From the NCBI RefSeq assembly GCF_003611465.1, contig NZ_RAXV01000038.1, positions 1 through 35,957 on the forward strand: DNA of 35,957 nt. The letters are read 5' to 3'. The stretch is from Acinetobacter tianfuensis (GTDB taxonomy: Bacteria > Pseudomonadota > Gammaproteobacteria > Pseudomonadales > Moraxellaceae). Made by a program: the position numbers and the translations under genes. Shown here piece by piece: positions 8,605 through 16,616 of this stretch; the stretch's first letter is position 1, and each line of letters starts with the position of its first letter. The notes beneath the pieces are model-generated. The model had not been told where the DNA came from. It saw nothing but the letters and a program-made list of their open reading frames with translations, and ran no database searches.

Positions 8605-10736
8605 GTAATACAATAAATTATCAGCCGTGGCTTCAGGCGGTGTTGAACATTGCGAAGCATTACCGAATTGAGCCTTCCGAAGAGCGTATCCGTTTGCAGC
8701 TGGACTGGAATCAGCATGCCAATATTGATGAGATGCTGGGCATTGTCAGCAAGCAAGTCGGACTGAGCATTCGTAAAAATAAGTTTGAAGCGGGGTTAAT
8801 GAATCCTTGGCGTTTGCCGCTGTTAATCGAATTTAATAGCGGGGAAGTCGGGGTTGTAGACCGTATTGATGCAGACGGCAATGCCAGTGTGCAGCTGAGC
8901 GGTGATGAAGGCCTCTCTCAAGTTTTTCCAATTGAACGTTTAAACCATGGTGTACGTAATGTGTATATCTTGAGGCCTGAGTCTTCAGTTCCAGATATGC
9001 GTGTAGATGAATACATCAAGCCTTATGAAAAAGATTGGTTTTGGTCAATTGTTCTAAAAGACTGGAAACGCTACATCGACATTATGTTTGCATCTTTAAT
9101 GGCAAATATTTTGGCGTTGGCGACCATTGTTTTCTCAATGAACGTCTATGACCGCGTGATACCATCACAATCTGTTCCTACGCTTTGGGTGCTGGCTGGC
9201 GGTGTGCTATTGGCCGCAATTTTTGAGTTCATTTTGCGTGTTGCGCGTATACATTTATCGGACATTATCGGTAAGCGTTCAGATTTGCGTATTTCAGACC
9301 GTGTGTTTGGACATGCGCTGCGGATTAAAAACAGTGAACGTTCAAAATCGACAGGGACATTTATTTCACAAATCCGTGAATTAGAAGGCGTACGTGAGCT
9401 GGTTACGTCTACCACAGTCACGGCGATTGCTGATTTGCCGTTCTTTTTCCTATTCTTAGGTATCTTTTGGCTGATTGGCGGCAATTTATTTTGGGTAATG
9501 GTTGCTGTTGTGCCGCTGATGATTTTACCGGGAATCTTGGCGCAAAAACCTTTAGCGCGTTTAGCGCAAATGGGTATGCGTGAATCTGCCATCCGCAATG
9601 CATTGCTTGTCGAATCTGTGCAAGGGATTGAAGACATTAAGCTGCTGCGGGCAGAATCGCGTTTTCAAAACCAGTGGAACCATATGAATGAAGTGTCAGC
9701 AAGTGTCAGCATGGAGCAGCGTAAAATCGTTGGACTGATGAATGCGTGGACACAAAAAGTTCAAGGTTTAACTTTTGCTATTGTAGTGCTTGTTGGCTGT
9801 TTTGCAGTGATGAAAGGTGACATGACTACAGGTGCTTTAGTTGCATGTTCGATTTTATCGTCTCGTATGCTCGCTCCAATTTCACAAATTACAGGTGTAT
9901 TGGGCCGTTTGCAGCAGGCGAAAGTAGCTAAGCAGGGTTTAGATGAGCTGATGAAGCGTAATGTCGATCAGCCTGATCATGCGCATTTAATTCACCGTCC
10001 AATGATTCATGGCAGCTATGAACTGAGTGGTGTGGTATTTAAGTATGGTGAAGATGATCCGCGTCCGAGCTTGGTTATTCCGAAACTGGAAATTAAACCG
10101 GGTGAAAAAATTGCAATTTTAGGCCGTAACGGTGCAGGCAAATCAACTTTGCTGCAGCTGCTGTCCGGTATGCAGACACCTGTACAAGGCAAGGTCAAAC
10201 TGGATGGTGTTGATTTAGGGTTAATTGACCCTTCAGATGTACGCCGTGACATGGGTTTGCTGAATCAGAACTCTCAGTTATTTTATGGCTCAATTCGTGA
10301 AAATTTAACGCTTGGCGCACCATTGGCGACAGATGATCAAATTTTACATGCGCTGCAGCTCACAGGCGCGCTGAATTTTGTGCAAGAGAAAAAGGAAGGT
10401 TTAGATCATACCGTGCTTGAGGGCGGAGTTGGTTTTTCAGGCGGTCAGCGTCAAGCATTGCTGCTTACGCGTTTGTTAATCCGTCAGCCGAATATTCTGC
10501 TTTTAGATGAGCCGACAGCTGCTATTGATGATGTCTCTGAAAAACAATTGATTAACCATCTTAAGGTTTACTTGCGCCAGCGGACACTGGTTGTTGCGAC
10601 ACATCGCCGAGCGGTTTTAGAACTGGTAGACCGTATTATTGTAGTCAATGACGGCAAGATCGTTATGGATGGTCCGCGCGACCAAATCCTGAATCAATCA
10701 AGCGGTGTGCAGAATCGCGGTGCGGGAGCTAAATAA
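8601..10736 (+). CDS. Type I secretion ABC transporter, LapB/HlyB-like, with non-catalytic C39-like domain
   Basis: Inner-membrane permease-ATPase expected to export an unfolded RTX-type protein using its C-terminal signal. The N-terminal part (about 1-130) aligns in layout with the C39 peptidase-like domain. Where the catalytic Cys would be there is none (QPWLQAVLNIAKHY), so it should bind substrate without cleaving a leader. The membrane domain spans about 155-430. The ATPase (about 475-700) carries Walker A GRNGAGKST (about 508-516), signature FSGGQRQ (about 611), Walker B ILLLDEP and H-loop ATHR. The length of 711 matches LapB-type exporters. It overlaps both neighbours by 1-4 bp, so it is stoichiometrically coupled to the channel and the adaptor. 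Confidence 0.92.
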   Translation: MSNTINYQPWLQAVLNIAKHYRIEPSEERIRLQLDWNQHANIDEMLGIVSKQVGLSIRKNKFEAGLMNPWRLPLLIEFNSGEVGVVDRIDADGNASVQLSGDEGLSQVFPIERLNHGVRNVYILRPESSVPDMRVDEYIKPYEKDWFWSIVLKDWKRYIDIMFASLMANILALATIVFSMNVYDRVIPSQSVPTLWVLAGGVLLAAIFEFILRVARIHLSDIIGKRSDLRISDRVFGHALRIKNSERSKSTGTFISQIRELEGVRELVTSTTVTAIADLPFFFLFLGIFWLIGGNLFWVMVAVVPLMILPGILAQKPLARLAQMGMRESAIRNALLVESVQGIEDIKLLRAESRFQNQWNHMNEVSASVSMEQRKIVGLMNAWTQKVQGLTFAIVVLVGCFAVMKGDMTTGALVACSILSSRMLAPISQITGVLGRLQQAKVAKQGLDELMKRNVDQPDHAHLIHRPMIHGSYELSGVVFKYGEDDPRPSLVIPKLEIKPGEKIAILGRNGAGKSTLLQLLSGMQTPVQGKVKLDGVDLGLIDPSDVRRDMGLLNQNSQLFYGSIRENLTLGAPLATDDQILHALQLTGALNFVQEKKEGLDHTVLEGGVGFSGGQRQALLLTRLLIRQPNILLLDEPTAAIDDVSEKQLINHLKVYLRQRTLVVATHRRAVLELVDRIIVVNDGKIVMDGPRDQILNQSSGVQNRGAGAK

Positions 10737-11926
10737 TGAGTGCAAATAATCAAGAAGTACAACGCTCAAATAAAGTCACCTTCCAAGAGCCGCCGCTGCC
10801 AAAGCCAAGTGTGCTGATTTGGATTGTCGGTATTGGCCTATTGGTGCTGCTGATTTGGGCGTGGATGTTTACGCTAGAAGAAGTATCCACGGGAACAGGT
10901 AAAGTTGTTCCATCGTCTAAAGAGCAGGTTATTCAGTCTTTAGAAGGCGGTATTTTGACCAAAATGAATGTGCGGGAAGGTCAAATTGTTGAGCAAGGCC
11001 AAGTGCTTGCTCAGCTGGATCCGACACGTTTAGAGTCAAATGTCGGAGAAACAGAGTCACTGTTAATTGCATCCCGCGCAACAGCAGCCCGTTTGCGTGC
11101 TGAAGTGAATGGTACGGCATTGAGTTTCCCAGAAGAAGTTCGCCGCGTGCCTAAGCTGGTGAATGAGGAAACGGCGCTGTATATGAGCCGCCGCGCAAAT
11201 TTAGAAGAATCCATTGCAGGTTTAAAACAGTCATTGCTTTTAATTGAAGAAGAATTGGCAATGACTGCACCGCTTGTCGCTAAAGGCGCTGCCAGTGAAG
11301 TAGAGGTCATCCGCTTAAAGAGCCGGGCGAATGAACTGCGTAATCAGATGAATGATATACGCAACCAATACTATGTGAAATCACGTGAAGAGCTGTCTAA
11401 AGCGAATACCGATGTTGAAACGCAGCAGCAAATTATACGCGGCAAGTCAGATACATTAAGCCGCACAGTCTTTAAGTCACCTGTTCGCGGTGTGGTGAAA
11501 GAAATTGATGTCATGACCTTAGGCGGTGTTGTGCCGCAAAATGGCAAACTGATGACGATTGTTCCTTTGGATGAGCAGTTATTGGTTGAAGCGCGTATTT
11601 CGCCGCGTGACATTGCTTTCATTCGTCCGGGGCAGGAAGCGCTGGTAAAAATTACCGCGTATGACTATTCAATCTATGGCGGCCTGAAAGGTAAAGTTAC
11701 GGTCATTTCACCAGATACCTTGCGTGATGAAGTCAAACAAGATCAGTTCTACTACCGTGTATATATCCGTACTGACAGTGACAAGCTGGTTAATAAAGCA
11801 GGCAAGAGCTTTGCAATTACACCAGGTATGGTTGCAACAGTAGATATCCGTACTGGTGAGAAAACTGTTCTGGATTACTTGGTTAAACCGTTCAATAAGG
11901 CGAAAGAAGCGCTGCGCGAACGCTAA
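10736..11926 (+). CDS. HlyD-family membrane fusion protein (LapC-like)
   Basis: Periplasmic adaptor linking the ABC exporter to the TolC-like channel. A short cytoplasmic tail precedes one membrane helix (about 25-47, LIWIVGIGLLVLLIWAWMF). A lipoyl half-motif follows (EGGILTKMNVREGQIVEQGQ, about 63-85), then a coiled-coil hairpin (about 95-230), the second lipoyl half and a beta-barrel with VFKSPVRGVVKEI and ITPGMVATVDIRTGEKTVLDYL, the standard HlyD C-terminal ending. The 396 residues are normal. Its start overlaps the exporter stop by 1 bp (TAATG). A terminator follows, so the operon has three genes and no substrate gene. Confidence 0.92.
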   Translation: MSANNQEVQRSNKVTFQEPPLPKPSVLIWIVGIGLLVLLIWAWMFTLEEVSTGTGKVVPSSKEQVIQSLEGGILTKMNVREGQIVEQGQVLAQLDPTRLESNVGETESLLIASRATAARLRAEVNGTALSFPEEVRRVPKLVNEETALYMSRRANLEESIAGLKQSLLLIEEELAMTAPLVAKGAASEVEVIRLKSRANELRNQMNDIRNQYYVKSREELSKANTDVETQQQIIRGKSDTLSRTVFKSPVRGVVKEIDVMTLGGVVPQNGKLMTIVPLDEQLLVEARISPRDIAFIRPGQEALVKITAYDYSIYGGLKGKVTVISPDTLRDEVKQDQFYYRVYIRTDSDKLVNKAGKSFAITPGMVATVDIRTGEKTVLDYLVKPFNKAKEALRER

Positions 11927-11954
11927 TGACACGAAACGATTAAAGAAATATATT

Positions 11955-11983
11955 AAAGCCTCCATTCATGGGGGCTTTTTATT
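11955..11983 (+). terminator. Terminator of the type I secretion operon
   Basis: AAAGCCTCC (11955-11963) pairs with GGGGGCTTT (11970-11978) through 9 bp with one G-U pair, followed by T residues. Confidence 0.8.
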
Positions 11984-12042
11984 ACGGGCCTAACATAAAA
12001 AAGCAGTTATAATCACGAGCAGAGTTTTAGATGTTTTGATAT

Positions 12043-12642
12043 ATGCCGTTTACCATTGCCAGTGAGGCCAGCTTTGAAGAAGACATTAAAAAAAGCCGTT
12101 TTCAAGCGGTTGCCGTTCCTGTAGAGAATGAACAGGCGGTCAAGGATTTTTTAGAAAAGAACAAAGACCTCACGACAACGCATCAGTGCTGGGCATGGAA
12201 AATTGGCCATCATGTCCGCTTTAATGATGATGGTGAGCCTTCTGGAACTGCAGGACGGCCAATTTTAGCCACGATTGAAGGCAATGAGTTGACAAATGTC
12301 CTGGTCTTGGTGAATCGCTGGTATGGCGGTATAAAACTGGGGACAGGCGGTTTGGTACGCGCTTATGGCGGCTGTGCAGGACAGTGCTTATTGCTGACGG
12401 AAAAAATTGAGCTGATTGAAAAGAAAAAAGTAAGCTTTGCCTGCCAATTTAATGAATGGGCTATTTTTCAATATGAACTGAATACCCAAAATATTGAATA
12501 TACGGAAGAATATACTGCGGAAGGTGTGACGGTGGAAGCGCTTTTGCAGGTGCATCAAATTGAACCGCTGGCACTGAAAATTCAGGATGTCAGCCGCGGC
12601 CGCGAAGCGCTGAAAGTAATTGAAGAACCCAAAGATGACTGA
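12043..12642 (+). CDS. YigZ/IMPACT (UPF0029) family protein
   Basis: A 199-residue cytoplasmic protein with the IMPACT N-terminal domain. The signature appears as RFNDDGEPSGTAGRPIL (about 64-80) and LVNRWYGGIKLGTGGLVRAYG (about 88-108). A ferredoxin-like C-terminal domain (about 135-195) follows, as in E. coli YigZ. The eukaryotic relative IMPACT acts in GCN2 signalling; the bacterial role is unclear. The ATG at 12043 gives the family N-terminus but has no visible ribosome site. A TATAAT lies at 12008-12013 without a clear -35. Its stop overlaps the following acyltransferase by 8 bp, suggesting one transcript. Confidence 0.9.
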   Translation: MPFTIASEASFEEDIKKSRFQAVAVPVENEQAVKDFLEKNKDLTTTHQCWAWKIGHHVRFNDDGEPSGTAGRPILATIEGNELTNVLVLVNRWYGGIKLGTGGLVRAYGGCAGQCLLLTEKIELIEKKKVSFACQFNEWAIFQYELNTQNIEYTEEYTAEGVTVEALLQVHQIEPLALKIQDVSRGREALKVIEEPKDD

Positions 12643-13252
12643 ACAAGATCCCTTGCTGAAATATCGAGAGCAGCATAAACACCGTTTAAATTATATGCCG
12701 TGGCTGTATTGGTCACTTAAGCCGAAAAACCGTGTATGGGCGGAAGAATGGCAAAAGGAGTACCAGCAATATCTGATGGCAATGGAAACGGTTGAGATCG
12801 GTGAAAACTGCTTTATTTCGCCATTAGCGCATATATTTGCAGAACCGGGGCGTAAGATTGTGATTGGTGATAATACATTTATTGCCGCAGACTGTACGCT
12901 GCATGGCCCCTTACGCATTGGCCAAGAAGTTGCGATTAATCATCATTGTATTTTAGATGGCGGCAGAGCTGGCATTCAGCTGCATGATCAGGTGCGTATA
13001 GCAGCCTATAGCCATCTTTATGCTTTTGATCATGGTATGGATTCAGAACAGCCGGTTTACCAGCAGCCTGTGCGATCACAAGGCATAGAGGTTGGGAGAG
13101 ATGTGTGGATTGGTGCGCATGCCGGCATCAAAGACGGTATTCGAATTGAAGATCAGGCCATCATTGGCATGAATAGCATGGTGACAAAAAATGTGGAAGC
13201 GCGTGCAATTGTAGGCGGCAATCCTGCAAAATTTATCCGTTATCGGGATTGA
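12635..13252 (+). CDS. Hexapeptide-repeat acyltransferase (LbH family)
   Basis: A 205-residue protein of the left-handed parallel beta-helix acyltransferase type, related to maltose/galactoside O-acetyltransferases. Hexapeptide repeats run from about 55 to 195 (IGENCFISPLAHIF, IGDNTFIAADCTL, VWIGAHAGIKDGIRIEDQA, IGMNSMVTKNV). Its ending GGNPAKFIRYRD is typical of the family. DHGMD near residue 133 may supply the active-site His. The acceptor is unknown. Its position next to cell-envelope genes hints at sugar acetylation, but that is only inference. The frame is also open from a TTG at 12620; the ATG at 12635, overlapping the yigZ-like gene by 8 bp, is preferred. Confidence 0.88.
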   Translation: MTEQDPLLKYREQHKHRLNYMPWLYWSLKPKNRVWAEEWQKEYQQYLMAMETVEIGENCFISPLAHIFAEPGRKIVIGDNTFIAADCTLHGPLRIGQEVAINHHCILDGGRAGIQLHDQVRIAAYSHLYAFDHGMDSEQPVYQQPVRSQGIEVGRDVWIGAHAGIKDGIRIEDQAIIGMNSMVTKNVEARAIVGGNPAKFIRYRD

Positions 13253-13377
13253 TTTCCAAATATGCTTAACCGTTTTAGTTGCTAAAAGCATTCAATAAAC
13301 GTACACAGCGCTAAAAACTTGTGCTAAGTTAAAAATAAGAAAGATTTATAGCCCAAATATCTGAAGAGAGGCTAAGT

Positions 13378-14220
13378 ATGAAGCGTGTAATTGCTTGTAT
13401 TGATTCTTCGCCTTGCATCAATGCTTTGGCGGAAGCTGCAGTTTGGATTGCCAAAAAAACACAGCGGGAGCTGGTGTTGCTGCAGGTCCTAGACTATTAC
13501 CCAGCCAGTTACCATTTAGGTGAAATTAGCGGTGTAATCGGCTTTGAAAGCAATGCCATGCTTTTAAAAGAACTTGCCGAATTAGAACAGAAACAAAGTG
13601 AATTGGCTTTAGATTACAGCAATAATTTGCTGAATCATATTTCAGATATGATTCTTGAGAATTATGGGATTCAAGCTGCTCATATCCAGCAAAAAGGTGA
13701 TTTTCTAGAGCAAAGTTTCAATGTGCTCAGAGATGATGACATTGTTGTGCTAGGCCGTGTAGGCGAGCGTTCTGCGGAACGCAATAAACCTATTGGCAGT
13801 AATGTAGAGAACTTTATCCGCGGTGCAAAATGTACGGTAATGACAGTGGGTTCTACATTTAAACCGCCTACACGTTTTATTTTTGCTTATGAATATTCGC
13901 CCAAATGCGTAGAGCTGAAAAAGCGGATTGCTGAAAGTGATTTGCTGCGTTTGCTGCAGTGCCATTTGTTATATGTTGGCGACCATCCTGAAATACTCAA
14001 TGAACCGATGCAATATTTAAAAGATGCAGGTTTGGATGTAGTTGCTGAATATCGCTATGGTGATGTTGCAGACAATATATTGTCCTATCAGCAGGAGCAT
14101 GGGATACAGCTGATTGTTCTAGGGGCATTCAGCCACAGTAAAATTCATCAATTTTTCTTGGGCAGTATTACAACAACCATTTTCAGGAACTCTGCGGTAC
14201 CGCTGCTGGTTGTTAAATAG
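13378..14220 (+). CDS. Tandem universal stress protein (UspE-like)
   Basis: Two Usp domains in one 280-residue soluble protein (about 1-145 and 155-280). The first begins RVIACIDSSPCINALAEAAVWIA and has a near-consensus nucleotide loop at LGRVGERSAERNKPIGSN. The second ends LIVLGAFSHSKIHQFFLGSI and NSAVPLLVV, the typical Usp terminus, but its G-x2-G motif is altered (GAFS), so ATP binding there is doubtful. Usp proteins help cells through starvation and oxidative or respiratory stress. GAGAGG ahead of the ATG at 13378 is a good ribosome site. It stands alone between a 125-bp gap and two hairpins. Confidence 0.9.
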   Translation: MKRVIACIDSSPCINALAEAAVWIAKKTQRELVLLQVLDYYPASYHLGEISGVIGFESNAMLLKELAELEQKQSELALDYSNNLLNHISDMILENYGIQAAHIQQKGDFLEQSFNVLRDDDIVVLGRVGERSAERNKPIGSNVENFIRGAKCTVMTVGSTFKPPTRFIFAYEYSPKCVELKKRIAESDLLRLLQCHLLYVGDHPEILNEPMQYLKDAGLDVVAEYRYGDVADNILSYQQEHGIQLIVLGAFSHSKIHQFFLGSITTTIFRNSAVPLLVVK

Positions 14221-14291
14221 TGTATGATTTAGGCTTAATTGCGATGGTTTTTCTTTAGAAAAGTCTAAAATATTTGTGTTCATAAAACACT

Positions 14292-14324
14292 CAGAGTTAT
14301 CCTCATATATTGTGGATAACTCTG
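14292..14324 (+). terminator. Hairpin after the universal stress gene (terminator-like, contains a DnaA box)
   Basis: CAGAGTTATCC (14292-14302) and GGATAACTCTG (14314-14324) form a perfect 11-bp stem with an 11-nt loop. Only a weak T-rich tail follows. TGTGGATAA at 14311-14319 exactly matches the complement of the DnaA box TTATCCACA. Confidence 0.55.
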
Positions 14325-14341
14325 TTTATTGTGTTTGTAAT

Positions 14342-14384
14342 CTTTTGTTTTTAAAGTTAAAAAAACAAAAGTTTGTTTTTTGTT
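14342..14384. terminator. AT-rich bidirectional terminator-like hairpin
   Basis: CTTTTGTTTTT (14342-14352) pairs with AAAAACAAAAG (14361-14371) through 11 bp. T-rich sequence follows on the plus strand. It sits between two convergent genes and may serve both. Confidence 0.5.
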
Positions 14385-14394
14385 CGCCGCAGGA

Positions 14395-15060
14395 TTATTT
14401 TACAAGTGCAATGGCAAAGCCATCGTGACCTTTACTGCCGACTGTTTGCAAAGCTGTACAAGATAAAATACGCGGATGGTTCTGCATAGCGCGGAACATT
14501 TCACGGATACCTTCAATACTTGGTTTCTTATTTTCAGGGTTTAAAATATCGCCGGCGCGGATCACATTGTCCAATACAATGATTGTTCCTGAGTGCGATA
14601 AGTCTAAGCACAGCTCTAAATATTCAGGATAGCTTTGTTTATCGGCATCAATAAAAATAAAGTCAAACGCTTCAGTGTTTTCAGGCAATGCGCGTAAAAT
14701 ATCGGCACAGCGGCCGCAGCGTAAATCTATTGTCTGAGGCAGTTTGGCATTATCAATATTTTCTTGCGCGAGTGCTGCGTGTGTATCACGGCCTTCAATT
14801 GTTAATATATAGCCGTCATTTGGCAACGCGCGGGCCAGCCACATTGTGCTGTAGGCAGCAAAGGTTCCGAGTTCTAAAACACGCTTGCAGCTGTTCATTT
14901 GAATCAGCATTTGCAGCAGCATGCCTTGGTTAGGCGCGACTGCTAAATGGTCGGGGAAGCCTCGCTCATCAGTATGTTTCAGCGTCTGTGTTAAAATCGG
15001 ATCTTCTGGGATTAAATGTGAATCGATATAAGCATCAAGGTCTGTCCACATTTGCTGCAT
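14395..15060 (-). CDS. SAM-dependent O-methyltransferase (family 3, caffeoyl-CoA OMT-like)
   Basis: A class I Rossmann methyltransferase of 221 residues. SAM-binding motif I is VLELGTFAAYSTMWLARALP (about 60-80) and the acidic ribose contact is ILTIEGRD. The metal and catalytic Asp region FDFIFIDADKQSYPEYLE is typical of the divalent-metal-dependent OMT family. Natural substrates are probably catechol-like small molecules but cannot be named. The frame is open from a TTG at 15117 without a ribosome site. The ATG at 15060 gives the family-typical MQQMWTDLDAYIDSHL start and a GGTG ribosome site, and is chosen. It converges on the universal stress gene. Confidence 0.85.
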   Translation of the reverse strand: MQQMWTDLDAYIDSHLIPEDPILTQTLKHTDERGFPDHLAVAPNQGMLLQMLIQMNSCKRVLELGTFAAYSTMWLARALPNDGYILTIEGRDTHAALAQENIDNAKLPQTIDLRCGRCADILRALPENTEAFDFIFIDADKQSYPEYLELCLDLSHSGTIIVLDNVIRAGDILNPENKKPSIEGIREMFRAMQNHPRILSCTALQTVGSKGHDGFAIALVK

Positions 15061-15148
15061 AGTTTTAGCACCATATTTTTGATGCAGATATTTTAAACTT
15101 TTCCGCCCGAAGCGCAATTTTTTGCAGGGTATATGTGGAAGTTATATA

Positions 15149-15175
15149 CAAAAAATGGCTCATCAGGAGCCATTT
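15149..15175 (-). terminator. Terminator after the M15-like lipoprotein
   Basis: AAATGGCTC (15153-15161) pairs with GAGCCATTT (15167-15175) over a 5-nt loop. On the minus strand the stem is followed by six T residues. Confidence 0.85.
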
Positions 15176-15192
15176 GGTCTTTTTGTCATTGC

Positions 15193-15912
15193 TTAGTAAT
15201 TACACATTGAGCTGTATCGGCTTAAATCAGCTCCCCAAGTACGGAACCCTTGAGTATCAATATGAATTTGCCCCGAAGCATATAAACCTAAGCCCATGTT
15301 GAGGCCTTGACCGTATTGTGACCAAAACTGGCATAATCTAAATTTTGTATTTTCGATATAGGCATAATCTTCTGGCTGCGGATATTCAGGCCCAATACGG
15401 AAATCAATGGCAGAGTTATATAAATGGCGAGATGAACTTGCGCCGCCGGCGCACTGATTTAACGGCAGGTCACGGTAAACTGAAGTCACACTGAAGTCGG
15501 TTAGGATATTGGCTGCCACAAGGTATTTAAAAACACGCAATGTCGGAATTTGGTTGGCCCAAAGTTCACGGTTAGGCACCATATATTGTGCCCGCCCGCA
15601 TTTTTGCCAATCACGCGCTGTACGCATCAGTTCAAAACTTGGAATAATATTGCCTACGCCATTTTTTTCTAGAAATACTTCATATTCACGTACGCGGCGT
15701 AAATTGTCTGCGGCAGTCAGCCATGAATTATAAGCATAAGGCACTGTTTTAGGCGGAATAGGGCGCTGAAAAGTAACACTCTCTTGCGGTATAAAAATAC
15801 GTTTTCCTTCGGCATTTGTAATGACTTGGCCCTTTTTAGGCGCAGAGGCACAGCCGACAAAAACTAGAGGGATTACGGCAGCTGCGCATAATCCCTTCAT
15901 TAAATTCTTCAT
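15193..15912 (-). CDS. Putative lipoprotein with M15-like peptidase (D,D-carboxypeptidase-type) domain
   Basis: An exported protein of 239 residues whose N-terminus (MKNLMKGLCAAAVIPLVFVGC) looks like a lipoprotein signal, though Phe at -3 is unusual for a lipobox. The C-terminal half holds SSSRHLYNSAIDFRI, matching the S-x-H-x6-D zinc-ligand motif of M15 peptidases. A later HIDTQGFRTWG may supply the second His. Such enzymes cut D-amino-acid links in peptidoglycan. The ATG at 15912 lies in the frame open from TTG 15924. An ATG at 15900 is also possible because a TATAAT overlaps the earlier ATG. Whether it is catalytically active is not known. Confidence 0.75.
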   Translation of the reverse strand: MKNLMKGLCAAAVIPLVFVGCASAPKKGQVITNAEGKRIFIPQESVTFQRPIPPKTVPYAYNSWLTAADNLRRVREYEVFLEKNGVGNIIPSFELMRTARDWQKCGRAQYMVPNRELWANQIPTLRVFKYLVAANILTDFSVTSVYRDLPLNQCAGGASSSRHLYNSAIDFRIGPEYPQPEDYAYIENTKFRLCQFWSQYGQGLNMGLGLYASGQIHIDTQGFRTWGADLSRYSSMCNY

Positions 15913-16007
15913 TATAGAAAACAATTATTTATTAACTCGTTTTATTTTAATCCAATTTGAAGGCCAAAAATTGAAAATATTGCAATCAAATGTGTGCATT
16001 GGGTATA

Positions 16008-16035
16008 AAAAAGATCAGCAATTGCTGATCTTTTT
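16008..16035 (-). terminator. Terminator after fdxA
   Basis: A perfect 28-bp palindrome centred between 16021 and 16022: AAAAAGATCAGCAA on one side and its complement on the other. On the minus strand it is the stem-loop plus T run 20 bp beyond the fdxA stop. Confidence 0.85.
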
Positions 16036-16054
16036 ATGAAAGTCTAACAGGAAA

Positions 16055-16378
16055 TTACTTTTCTAAATATTGTAATTTATCTGTCTTGCCATTCCATTCT
16101 TCACGGTCTGCCGGCTGGTCGCCAATTTGCGTGATATTTGGCCACTTTTGTGAAAGCTCAGTATTCAGTTCAAGGAATACTTCTTGGCCTTCAGGAAGCT
16201 CGTCTTCAGAGAAGATGGCATTTGCTGGGCATTCTGGTTCACATAGCGCGCAGTCGATACATTCGTCTGGGTTAATAACCAAAAAGTTAGGACCTTCGTA
16301 GAAGCAGTCTACTGGGCAAACTTCAACACAGTCTTGATATTTACATTTAATACAGTTTTCAGTGACAACAAAGGTCAT
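16055..16378 (-). CDS. fdxA: Seven-iron ferredoxin (3Fe-4S/4Fe-4S)
   Basis: A 107-residue electron carrier of the Azotobacter ferredoxin I type. Cys pattern: [18 protein letters not shown] near residues 9-26 supplies the 3Fe-4S ligands and one 4Fe-4S ligand. [17 protein letters not shown] (about 40-56) supplies the remaining 4Fe-4S ligands and the last 3Fe-4S one. The acidic C-terminal extension is normal. The ATG at 16378 gives the conserved MTFVVTENC start. Its electron partner is unknown. It is monocistronic, with its own terminator and a candidate promoter at 16470-16498. A Fur-box-like sequence lies about 150 bp upstream of the start. Confidence 0.95.
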   Translation of the reverse strand: MTFVVTENCIKCKYQDCVEVCPVDCFYEGPNFLVINPDECIDCALCEPECPANAIFSEDELPEGQEVFLELNTELSQKWPNITQIGDQPADREEWNGKTDKLQYLEK

Positions 16379-16469
16379 GGCGACAGCTACCTAAAAATAT
16401 GGTTCTAATAACTAATGGTGTATTTTAGGCAAAAACGCAGCCAACTAACAATTCCTTTTATTGATATTT

Positions 16470-16498
16470 ATTATATGCAAGGCTGTTAAATTTGATAA
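16470..16498 (-). promoter_or_regulatory. Candidate fdxA promoter
   Basis: On the minus strand TTATCA (16498-16493), a 17-bp spacer and a perfect TATAAT (16475-16470). The start of transcription would be near 16463, leaving an 85-nt leader. Confidence 0.5.
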
Positions 16499-16526
16499 AA
16501 ACTGAACAATTTGGTTTAAACTGCGC

Positions 16527-16545
16527 AGTAATGAGAATCATCATC
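16527..16545. promoter_or_regulatory. Fur-box-like site upstream of fdxA
   Basis: The 19-mer here (core AATGAGAATCATCATC) matches 15 of 19 positions of the classical Fur box GATAATGATAATCATTATC by my own alignment. It lies between the mutS terminator and the fdxA promoter, roughly 30 bp upstream of the -35. Confidence 0.45.
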
Positions 16546-16576
16546 AAAAAAGCCTATGAAATGATCATAGGCTTTT
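16546..16576 (-). terminator. Terminator after mutS
   Basis: AAAAGCCTATGA (16548-16559) pairs with TCATAGGCTTTT (16565-16576) over the loop AATGA. On the minus strand a T run follows. Confidence 0.88.
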
Positions 16577-16616
16577 GAGAAAGTCAAATTTAATAAATGC
16601 GAGAAAGACGCTAAAT

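Noticed and set aside
9146..9637. 163-residue open frame opposite the type I exporter
   Set aside because: Antisense shadow with no start signal and low-complexity translation.
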